Assembly (NCBI RefSeq): GCF_007858255.1
Contig: NZ_VFEU01000029.1
Coordinates: 1-61,375 of the forward strand
Direction of reading: 5' to 3'
Source: Pseudomonas rhodesiae
GTDB taxonomy: Bacteria; Pseudomonadota; Gammaproteobacteria; Pseudomonadales; Pseudomonadaceae
DNA: 61,375 nt
Below the pieces are notes generated by a model. It was not told the DNA's origin, ran no database searches, and saw nothing but the letters and a program-made list of their open reading frames with translations. Below are positions 44,813-51,828 of this stretch, piece by piece; the stretch's first letter is position 1, and each line of letters opens with the position of its first letter. The position numbers and the translations under genes are program-made.

Positions 44813-46717
44813 ATGGCCGTTTCGTCACGCCGAACTGCTCGTGAGGATTGGAAACCCGTCGGGGTTAAAGCTCTGGAAGCGAATGCGCTGAAAGTGGTTC
44901 GTTCGAAAAAAAATCGGTCCGTTATTGCCGGACCAGGCGCTGGCAAGACAGAACTGCTTGCGCAGCGCGCTGCCTTTCTCCTTCAGACGGACACTGCGCC
45001 ATCTCCACGGCGCATTCTGGCTATCAGCTTCAAACGTGATGCGGCATCTAATCTGGCAGCACGCGTACGTCAGCGCTGTCACCACTCCCATGCGAGCCGC
45101 TTCGACTCCATGACGTTTGATGCGTTTGCAAAAGGATTGGTCGACCGCTTCGGTCAGGCATTACCTGACCGCTGGAGGCCAAGACCCGATTACGAGATCA
45201 CGACTCACACGGAGCGAGATTTTCGCGAGTACCTCCATGACCTTCCACCGCCACCTGCGGTAATCGGAACAAGAAATGATGTGCGTGAGATAGGGTCTAA
45301 AACCTTTGAGCGTCGGCACCTGCTCGGCTCACCGTTACCTGTAGAAGGATGGCCAGACCCAACTGTCGCGCAATGGGCGGCAGATGCGTTCTGGCGAGTG
45401 TCGCTCCACGGCGGTGGCAAAAGTGTGCTGTCTTTCCCAATGATTGGCCGTCTCGCTGAATTGCTGCTGCGAGTCAATCCGATGGCGCGGGATGCCTTGC
45501 GCCTCACCTATTCGCATTTGTTCATGGACGAATTCCAGGACACCACCAGGATTCAGTACGATCTGGTAAGCACGATTTTTCGAGGCACAGAAACCATCGT
45601 GACTGCTGTCGGAGATAACAAGCAGCAGATCATGCGATGGGCAATGGCGATGGATGATCCTTTCTCTGCCTTTGATGCTGATTTCGGAGGTGTCCGGACT
45701 TCGCTCTTCAACAATTACCGATCTTCGCCGGACTTGGTACGTATCCAGCACGTGTTGGCCCAGGCGTTAGATGTACAAGCTGTGCAGCCGGTATCTCAGA
45801 CTGACGGCACAATTGACGGAGAAAGCTGTTCAATTCTCGACTTCCCGAGTCCAAAAACTGAAGCGCGTCAGTTAGCGCAATCAGTAGCGTCATATATTGC
45901 CGACCTGAAACTGACTCCTCGAGACTTCGTCATACTGGTTCGACAAAAGGCGGGAGAATATGCAGAACTCTTGGAACCTGCCTTCGCGAACGAAAATCTG
46001 GCGCTGCGTAACGAAGCTGGAATGGTCGGCAAAGTAATGCTGCAGGAGCTGATGACAGAGGAAATCTCGAAGTTGGCGGTCAACTTTCTCCGGTTATCAA
46101 TGACTCCGAGAGCGGGAAGTTATTGGTCGACTTGCCAGAATTGGCTCGCCTCAATGAGAGGGATCGATGCCGATGACTCAATCAGGCAGAGTAGGCTCGC
46201 TCGTGTGTTGGACACCTATGCAACCGAACTGGCTGCACGCTACTCCCTCCCCCCGAGAAGTAAGGTGGCCTCACGCGCACTTGTTGACGACATCCTAAAT
46301 TTCGTGGGTGTAGAGCATGTGATCCGTTTCAACGCCGCCTATGGCCAAGGGAGCTGGCTAGAAAAAGTGTTAGACGCAACGGCGGAACATCTTTTATCCA
46401 GCTCGCTCCACAGTAAGGACTGGTCCCACGCCCTCGACATGTACGAAGGCGTGCACGCAATTCCTTTAATGACGATCCACAAGAGCAAGGGCCTTGAGTA
46501 TCACACCGTTATCTTTGTCGGACTGGATGATGGCGCTTGGTGGAGTTTTTCTCAGGATGAAATTGAGGCCACGGCAGGATTTTTTGTGGCTTTCACCCGT
46601 GCTAAACAGCGGGTCATATTCACTTACTGTGCTTCGCGGGGCACACGAACAAAAATTGCAACGCTTTACGAGCTGCTTACTAAAGCCGGAGTCCAAATCA
46701 CGACTGGATCGAGTTGA
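44813..46717 (+). CDS. Gabija GajB-like UvrD/Rep-family DNA helicase
   Basis: A superfamily 1A helicase of 634 residues. Motif I is AGPGAGKT (39-46), motif II DEFQD (239-243), and motif III follows in VGDNKQQIMRW. Motif IV has NYRSSP, motif V HKSKGLEY (556-563) and motif VI FVAFTRAKQR (591-600). The ATG at 44813 lies 2 bp after the GajA-like stop, and the pairing of OLD nuclease with UvrD helicase defines Gabija. GajB is usually about 500 residues, so this one is longer. A second possibility is a class 2 OLD repair pair, but the transposon context favours defence. Confidence 0.8.
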   Translation: MAVSSRRTAREDWKPVGVKALEANALKVVRSKKNRSVIAGPGAGKTELLAQRAAFLLQTDTAPSPRRILAISFKRDAASNLAARVRQRCHHSHASRFDSMTFDAFAKGLVDRFGQALPDRWRPRPDYEITTHTERDFREYLHDLPPPPAVIGTRNDVREIGSKTFERRHLLGSPLPVEGWPDPTVAQWAADAFWRVSLHGGGKSVLSFPMIGRLAELLLRVNPMARDALRLTYSHLFMDEFQDTTRIQYDLVSTIFRGTETIVTAVGDNKQQIMRWAMAMDDPFSAFDADFGGVRTSLFNNYRSSPDLVRIQHVLAQALDVQAVQPVSQTDGTIDGESCSILDFPSPKTEARQLAQSVASYIADLKLTPRDFVILVRQKAGEYAELLEPAFANENLALRNEAGMVGKVMLQELMTEEISKLAVNFLRLSMTPRAGSYWSTCQNWLASMRGIDADDSIRQSRLARVLDTYATELAARYSLPPRSKVASRALVDDILNFVGVEHVIRFNAAYGQGSWLEKVLDATAEHLLSSSLHSKDWSHALDMYEGVHAIPLMTIHKSKGLEYHTVIFVGLDDGAWWSFSQDEIEATAGFFVAFTRAKQRVIFTYCASRGTRTKIATLYELLTKAGVQITTGSS

Positions 46718-46920
46718 TCATTTCCAGGTGACATTTCCAGACAACGGCATCGTGTGTTGACGCTGATGAAAAATCACCCAGCTGCCGAGAAATGTTGATC
46801 CAGATACGGGACGATGCTTGGTTTGTGCCGGTCGCCGCTAGAGCATGAGGATGTTATGGCCTTTTGCCTTCCCGATGTGATATTGCTTTGCACTCAATTT
46901 GACTCGCGAAGGAGATGCGA

Positions 46921-47241
46921 ATGTCTGGTTCTGGCGGTAGCTATCTGGGTCCATCTACACCCACCACTTCCTGCGCGGCACTTCAGTTTGATACCCAGCT
47001 AGCTTCACCGAAAGCACAGGTGGTTGGGCAGCTGAGCGTCAACGACATCCTCGAAATTGTCTTTTCGCAGTCGGGTAACCAGCAAGTCGTCTCCGCACTT
47101 TGGAACGGCGCTGATGCAGGAGGGATTGTCGACCCACATCTGAACCAATTGCGAAGCTGCATGAGCCAGGGCGAACAGTACCAGGCACGTGTGCTGCACG
47201 TTGGTGGCGGGCAAGTACGCCTTCGGGTTTACCACATTTAA
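46921..47241 (+). CDS. Small protein with Gly/Ser-rich N-terminal tail, first gene of the QueC cluster
   Basis: A 106-residue protein of unknown family. The first 17 residues are Gly/Ser/Pro/Thr-rich (MSGSGGSYLGPSTPTTS). A compact domain follows, with a predicted beta-rich C-terminal half (YQARVLHVGGGQVRLRVYH). An ATG two codons upstream (46915) is possible; 46921 is better spaced from GGAG at 46911-46914. It lies 20 bp before the kinase fusion gene and is probably co-transcribed with it and the QueC-like gene. The tail resembles the glycine/serine N-terminus of QatB from the Qat defence system as I remember it. It might therefore be the substrate of the QueC-like enzyme; this is inference. 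Confidence 0.75.
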   Translation: MSGSGGSYLGPSTPTTSCAALQFDTQLASPKAQVVGQLSVNDILEIVFSQSGNQQVVSALWNGADAGGIVDPHLNQLRSCMSQGEQYQARVLHVGGGQVRLRVYHI

Positions 47242-47261
47242 TTTCGAGCAAGGAGAGCTCT

Positions 47262-48473
47262 ATGATCACCATCGTAGGAGGCGTCTACCGAGAGCGCTGC
47301 ATGCGCCCGGCGTGGGACGATATTTATGGGTCGGCAGGGAGGGCAGCAACGGCGATTGCTCGTTTCGGTGGTCAGGCGGAATTACACGCCTGTGTAGATA
47401 GCGACACCCAAATCGTCGTTGATGCCCGCGCAGCCGCGGAAGGTTTCCAGTTCAATGCTACGCCTGCGCAGGCACCGGTGACTTTCGAGTACATCCATGG
47501 CCTCGCCAATCCAGATATTCGACGGGGTACTCACGTCAAATCGAAGCTGCAGGTTAGCGCCGAGAAGGTGCTTCGATTCGGCATGATCGATGGAACGGCA
47601 GTAGTTGATGCTGAGTACGCGGTGTTTGACCCACAGAATGCCGACGGTACGGAGTCCTTCAGGGCAAATGGCTCTGAAGCAAAGCACCTGGCTCTGGTCC
47701 TGAACCGCCATGAGGCCAATCTGTTGGTTCCCTCTTCCAGTGGTTTGACCGCACAAGAACTCGCAATCGTGCTCGCCGAGCAGGAGCGCGCGGAGGTGGT
47801 CGTTATTAAGATGGGGCCTCTGGGTGCCTTGGTGTATGACAACGGCGCAATCTCGACGGTGCCTGCATACCGCACTGAGAGGGTATGGAAGATCGGCTCG
47901 GGAGATACCTTCGCCGCCCACTTCGCACTGGGCTGGATGGACAAAGATCTTTCGGCTCACGATGCCGCCTCGGTTGCCTCCATTGCGACGGCCTTTTATT
48001 GCGAAAATCAAGGCTTCCCCGACCAGGCTTTACTTGCTTGCTTCAAACCGTACCCACTGCAACCGTCAGTTCGGTATCGCGATGGTTACGCCCCTAAGGT
48101 GTACCTCGCAGGGCCATTCTTCACCCTCGCAGAGCTTTGGATGGTCGGGCAGGCTCGCAGAGACCTGCTGGCAATGGGGCTGGATGTATTTTCCCCATAC
48201 CATGACGTCGGTCTTGGCTCTGCTGAGGACGTGGTCGAAAAGGACCTCGAAGGGGTGCGTGATTGCGACGTTCTCTTTGCGATTGGTGATGGGCTCGACT
48301 CGGGCACGATTTACGAGATTGGCTACGCTCGGGCGTTGAACAAACCTGTCGTCTTCTACGCGGAAAATGAGTCCGAACAGGACAAGAAAATGATGGAAGG
48401 CTCCGACTGCTGCATCACCGATGACTATGTGAGTGCGATCTATCAGATGGTCTGGGAAGCGGTAGTGCTATGA
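47262..48473 (+). CDS. PfkB-family kinase fused to nucleoside 2-deoxyribosyltransferase-like domain
   Basis: A two-domain protein of 403 residues. Residues 1-270 are a ribokinase/PfkB-type kinase with VGGVY at the start and the anion-hole/catalytic-base motif GSGDTF at 212-217 (the Asp is the base). Residues 279-403 resemble nucleoside 2-deoxyribosyltransferases: VYLAGPFF (280-287) and DSGTIYEIGYA (346-356), with the glutamate likely catalytic. A ribosyl-kinase joined to a base-exchange domain suggests handling of a free nucleoside or modified base. The stop overlaps the QueC-like start (ATGA). No substrate can be named from sequence. Confidence 0.88.
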   Translation: MITIVGGVYRERCMRPAWDDIYGSAGRAATAIARFGGQAELHACVDSDTQIVVDARAAAEGFQFNATPAQAPVTFEYIHGLANPDIRRGTHVKSKLQVSAEKVLRFGMIDGTAVVDAEYAVFDPQNADGTESFRANGSEAKHLALVLNRHEANLLVPSSSGLTAQELAIVLAEQERAEVVVIKMGPLGALVYDNGAISTVPAYRTERVWKIGSGDTFAAHFALGWMDKDLSAHDAASVASIATAFYCENQGFPDQALLACFKPYPLQPSVRYRDGYAPKVYLAGPFFTLAELWMVGQARRDLLAMGLDVFSPYHDVGLGSAEDVVEKDLEGVRDCDVLFAIGDGLDSGTIYEIGYARALNKPVVFYAENESEQDKKMMEGSDCCITDDYVSAIYQMVWEAVVL

Positions 48474-49075
48474 AGACGGGATTATTGTTGTCTGGCGGGA
48501 TGGATTCCTTGACGATTGCCTGGTGGAAGCGCCCGGACATCGCGTTCACCCTGAACTACGGCCAGCTCGCGGCGCAGGCCGAGATCGAGGCTTCAAGAAC
48601 GATCTGCCAACTGTTGGAAATCCCTCATCATGTGATTGAGATTGACTGCCGCCAGCTGGGCTCGGGAGACATGGCAGGTAGCCAAGCCAACAGTCTGGCT
48701 CCAGCCTCGGATTGGTGGCCGTACCGGAATCAGATGCTGGTTACGCTGGCCGCTATGAAGGCAATCTCGTTCGGTGTGACGCACCTGTGGTTGGGTACCG
48801 TGAAATCGGATGGCTTCCATAGGGATGGCTCCCCAGAGTTCATGTCGGCGATCAGCCATCTACTTTCCCTGCAGGAGGGCGGCATGGTGGTGGAGGCTCC
48901 AGCAATTGAGTTTTCTACTGCTGAGCTTGTCCGCAAATCGGGCATCCCTGCGAGTCTCCTGGCATGGGCGCACAGCTGCCATAAGTCGCATTTTGCATGT
49001 GGCAACTGCCGCGGCTGCAACAAGTACATGGAAGTGTTTCAAGAGGTGGGGTATGACTTGGATCGACTTGGGTGA
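48470..49075 (+). CDS. QueC-like ATP-pyrophosphatase (7-cyano-7-deazaguanine synthase family)
   Basis: A 201-residue member of the adenine-nucleotide-alpha-hydrolase fold. The PP-loop SGGMDS is at residues 8-13, followed by LNYGQ at 28-32 as in QueC. The zinc site has four cysteines, C170, C177, C180 and C183, the QueC pattern. Housekeeping QueC converts carboxy-deazaguanine to preQ0 but belongs with queD/queE/folE, none of which are here. QueC relatives in defence loci (Cap9 of type IV CBASS, QatC of Qat) are the better comparison. It is translationally coupled to the kinase fusion gene upstream and overlaps the oxidoreductase gene downstream by 23 bp. Confidence 0.88.
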   Translation: MKTGLLLSGGMDSLTIAWWKRPDIAFTLNYGQLAAQAEIEASRTICQLLEIPHHVIEIDCRQLGSGDMAGSQANSLAPASDWWPYRNQMLVTLAAMKAISFGVTHLWLGTVKSDGFHRDGSPEFMSAISHLLSLQEGGMVVEAPAIEFSTAELVRKSGIPASLLAWAHSCHKSHFACGNCRGCNKYMEVFQEVGYDLDRLG

Positions 49076-49733
49076 CCCTAATCCAAGGCTGGCTCCTGAG
49101 CGGTATGAGCCTCTCGAGTGGGAAATTGGCGATGTCTGCCCGCTCCCTGCTTCCTCGGAGGCGTTAGACCGGCCGTTCGGCGAGGTTTTGGATGCTCGTG
49201 CGTCGCATCGCGAGTTCGGCGTCGTCTATGACCTGCAGCTCGGAGCCTTCCTCTGGCATGCATGCAGAACTCGAGGATCCGGTACGTCAAACCTAGGTTT
49301 TGATTTGGAGCATCGAGCGGCCCCCTCGGCTGGAGCGATCCACCCTATACACATCGTCGTGAAGCGGCCCGGTGATGATCGATGGTGGATGTATGAGCCT
49401 AGGGCTCATCAACTGGTCGAGCTCAGACATGCGACCGGCAAGCTTGCAGGCCTTTATGAGCTCAGTCTGCAGGTTCTGGGCGGTGATGAGGCAACATGCA
49501 TTCTATTTCTGGCCGAGCCCGGAAAAACATTGGGCAAATACCAAGATGGTTGCAGCCTTGTTTGGCGTGACGCGGGGGCGCTGCTCGCGGTTATGGCATT
49601 GACTGCGACAGCCCAGAGACTCAACTTCTGTCCGCTGGGCGTTACCGGTGAGCCATGGGCCAGTGCCTTAGCCGATCAGGGAAAGCTGGCCGGAGTTGGC
49701 CTTGCTCTTCTTGGCTCGGCTGCGAGAGCCTGA
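49053..49733 (+). CDS. SagB/nitroreductase-like FMN oxidoreductase
   Basis: A 226-residue protein with two SagB-family landmarks: DARASHREF (residues 47-55), with the Arg-Ser-x-Arg pattern binding FMN phosphate, and RAAPSAGAIHP (88-98). Related enzymes oxidise azolines in RiPP synthesis or reduce nitro groups. The start ATG at 49053 has an AAGAGGTGGGG ribosome site within the QueC-like gene; a longer frame from 48810 is a shadow. The 3' end overlaps the convergent glycosylase gene by 66 bp. A redox step next to a QueC-like enzyme suggests tailoring of a deazaguanine or a modified protein; this is inference. Confidence 0.8.
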   Translation: MTWIDLGDPNPRLAPERYEPLEWEIGDVCPLPASSEALDRPFGEVLDARASHREFGVVYDLQLGAFLWHACRTRGSGTSNLGFDLEHRAAPSAGAIHPIHIVVKRPGDDRWWMYEPRAHQLVELRHATGKLAGLYELSLQVLGGDEATCILFLAEPGKTLGKYQDGCSLVWRDAGALLAVMALTATAQRLNFCPLGVTGEPWASALADQGKLAGVGLALLGSAARA

Positions 49734-50495
49734 TTCAGGTGAGTGGTGCCCCATGATGCTGTGCACGGTGGCGGGCGATGACATCATCTCCAACCACATC
49801 AGGGCATCGAGCTCCGATGCCCTGACACCAAGCCCTTTGCTGAAGCGGATGAACTGCTCTTCGAGCTCCAGGTAGTGGCGTTCAACGGTCAAGTTGCTTT
49901 CGAAGAACCTACCCAGTAGCCCAGCGCGAAGAATGTGGATGTCCAGGATGGCCACATCGTCCGCATCCAGCCAGTTACGGGCAACCCACGATGCGGTCTT
50001 GTAACCAATACCTGGAATATCCAGCAGCCAGTCGCGCAGCGCTTTGCCGGAGGCTAACGGAGGCCGTTCAGCAGACAGCTTCTGAAGTGCCGCGCAGAGG
50101 TAGCGGGCCTTCTGCGTGGCGAAACGGTATCGCACTTGGCGACCATCGATAGCTAGGGGCTCTTTCAGCCACTCAAGCAGGCTTTCTTCTGAAGGTGGTT
50201 GATCGCCAAAGGCACCGCGTTCTTTGACGTGGTGAAAGGCGGCGAGCCCGACGCTAGCGGGGATGCCATGTCCCCCCAGCAAGCACGCGCCGACTTCTTC
50301 TTTCAGCGTTGCCCCGAGCTTGTAGTTTATCCGATCGCCAGTGAGACGGCGTGCGTACACTTGGTACGCCCAGTACGCAGGGGTAGGGAACGCTTCCATG
50401 GCTCCCCACGGGACGCCCGGAATAACCTCTGCGTCTGCTTTGGGCAGCTCGACATTAAAGACCGCTTGGTCCATGAAAATAGCGCCTAATTGCAT
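49668..50495 (-). CDS. OGG-like HhH-GPD DNA glycosylase/lyase
   Basis: A 275-residue helix-hairpin-helix DNA glycosylase. The hairpin and catalytic segment is LLDIPGIGYKTASWVARN (residues 157-174), with K166 the likely Schiff-base lysine and D185 (in AILDIH) the conserved aspartate. This is the pattern of bifunctional 8-oxoguanine glycosylases. The C-terminal KKSKANSGQLSLIG tail overlaps the oxidoreductase gene. The start overlaps the methyltransferase stop (TGATG), so the two are coupled. OGG-like genes appear as Cap11 in type IV CBASS beside a QueC homologue; there is no CD-NTase here. Confidence 0.85.
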   Translation of the reverse strand: MQLGAIFMDQAVFNVELPKADAEVIPGVPWGAMEAFPTPAYWAYQVYARRLTGDRINYKLGATLKEEVGACLLGGHGIPASVGLAAFHHVKERGAFGDQPPSEESLLEWLKEPLAIDGRQVRYRFATQKARYLCAALQKLSAERPPLASGKALRDWLLDIPGIGYKTASWVARNWLDADDVAILDIHILRAGLLGRFFESNLTVERHYLELEEQFIRFSKGLGVRASELDALMWLEMMSSPATVHSIMGHHSPESGSRSRAKKSKANSGQLSLIG

Positions 50496-51172
50496 CAGGC
50501 GGCCTCCTCGGCAATGCCGTAGTGTTCATGCATCCATTGCAGTAACTCGTGTCGCTCAATGGGATCTAGGCTCTCGATACGAGCACGGAGCCTGGTTTGG
50601 CGACGCTGAATGGTTTGGCGGTCTCGGAATGTTTCGCCCATGTATCGGCTGTCGTGCAAACGGCTGGGAGGTTCGTAGTTCATCCACACCGTTTCTTCGC
50701 GCAGCTCTACATGGGTCTTAGCCGGAAAACTCACCTTGCGCCACCCGATGAGCTCGCGGTTGTAGAGATCACAGTCATAGCCCGAAAGCATCACTTTGCA
50801 AGGTAATGCGACCAAGCACCGCAGCAAGCGGATGTGGTCCTCTTCCGAGTAATCGCAGCGATAGACCTTCGCTCGACGGCGGGTGTTCGGAACGTAGGGC
50901 GGATCGATATAGACCAACTCCTGGCCTTCGAACGTATACCCTTCAAGGAACGTAACCGCGTCGACTTGGTGGAGTTCGCAGGTATCTGGACGCTCTGCTT
51001 TCCACCGCTCAATGACTTGGGAGTCGAGGTCCAACCCAATGTTCCGCTGCGCAGCCTTTTTGTTGCGCATGACTGCCCCACCACCAAGGTGGGATTCGAT
51101 GTATGTCTGATGCGGTGGCATCAGGTTGATCAAGCGCTGGTAACACTTGCCTTTTCCGCCTGGATATCTCAT
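50495..51172 (-). CDS. D12-class N6-adenine DNA methyltransferase
   Basis: A 225-residue Dam-like enzyme. The N-terminal MRYPGGKGKCYQRL is the family start. SAM-binding region ESHLGGGAVMRNKKA and the catalytic DPPY (residues 90-93) follow. The start at 51172 was preferred since the family begins at this motif; the open frame runs 44 codons further without similarity. Housekeeping Dam is absent from Pseudomonas, so this is acquired. With the glycosylase it could mark host DNA, or it may be a solitary methyltransferase. No cognate restriction enzyme is adjacent. Confidence 0.88.
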   Translation of the reverse strand: MRYPGGKGKCYQRLINLMPPHQTYIESHLGGGAVMRNKKAAQRNIGLDLDSQVIERWKAERPDTCELHQVDAVTFLEGYTFEGQELVYIDPPYVPNTRRRAKVYRCDYSEEDHIRLLRCLVALPCKVMLSGYDCDLYNRELIGWRKVSFPAKTHVELREETVWMNYEPPSRLHDSRYMGETFRDRQTIQRRQTRLRARIESLDPIERHELLQWMHEHYGIAEEAA

Positions 51173-51828
51173 GCGCCAAGCATCGTCAGAAATGACGATG
51201 ATGTCAAGGCGAAGCGCCGAACGGCCACCATGCGTGGAGTTCGGTTGAGGTGTAGTCACGAAATATAGAAGAGCCCCGCAGGAAGCCGAGCTAGTTAAAC
51301 ACAACGCACCGTTGGTAGGGTGCCTGGCCGCTACCGTCGGTGCGCCGCCGGGCGCGGGACTGACGGGTTGATCGCTGGATTCAACGAGCTCGGAATTGAG
51401 GAAGCGTTGAATGGTGGAACTCTCTGAACGGGAAAAGATGCTGGACGAGGCCTGGTCCGAGCCTGTGCAGGCGGTGGGGACCCGCTACGGGCTGTCTAAC
51501 GTGGGGTGTTAGCGCTGGCGGAAAACTGACCTAATAACGGCTGTCTTACCGACGAGGCGTGCCTAGGCTTTTCAACGGATCATGCTCAACTTATGAGTAT
51601 GAGAACGCCAGCTGATCAGATACGGAGTCAATAACTTGTATTGGGTCGTATATCCATCGGCAGAGAGGGGGCAATTTCCGATCAGCACCAACAGAGGTGT
51701 CTACTAACCCACGGCAATTAATTCAGTTGGGTGCTATTGGTACAATCGAGACCAGAAAACTCCTCAGATCGGCAATAATCGCAGTCGACAATAGCAGAGT
51801 TCAAATTAACTGACAGGGAAGGTTTTTG
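51173..51828. other. Patchwork region between the methyltransferase and dGTPase genes
   Basis: This 656-bp stretch holds only the small relic at 51411-51512. A short frame at 51368-51420 reads LIAGFNELGIE, similar to LILGFNDLGIE of the TnsB in this element. The part beyond 51600 is AT-rich. I see no complete gene. A weak promoter-like pair (TTAATT, 17 bp, TACAAT at 51741) precedes the dGTPase gene. Confidence 0.4.
51411..51512 (+). pseudogene. Fragment of a helix-turn-helix island protein
   Basis: Thirty-three codons read MVELSEREKMLDEAWSEPVQ and then AVGTRYGLSNVG before a stop. This resembles the N-terminus of proteins common in pseudomonad islands (pattern LTREKLYDEVWSEPM...A..YG.SDVGL). 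The rest is missing. It is short and recognised from memory only. Confidence 0.45.

Noticed and set aside
46740..46815. IS21-like end upstream of the small-protein gene
   Set aside because: GTTGACGCTGATGAAAAATC recalls leaders of pseudomonad IS21 elements, but there is no transposase or second end and the recollection is weak.
48810..49052. N-terminal extension of the SagB-like protein
   Set aside because: This part lies entirely inside the QueC-like gene in another frame and has the composition of a shadow; a good ribosome site precedes 49053.
46921..51172. Type IV CBASS
   Set aside because: QueC-like and OGG-like genes are present, but there is no nucleotidyltransferase, TGT or CBASS effector.
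46921..51172. Qat system
   Set aside because: The QueC-like gene and small tailed protein are similar in idea, but no QatA ATPase or TatD nuclease is present.
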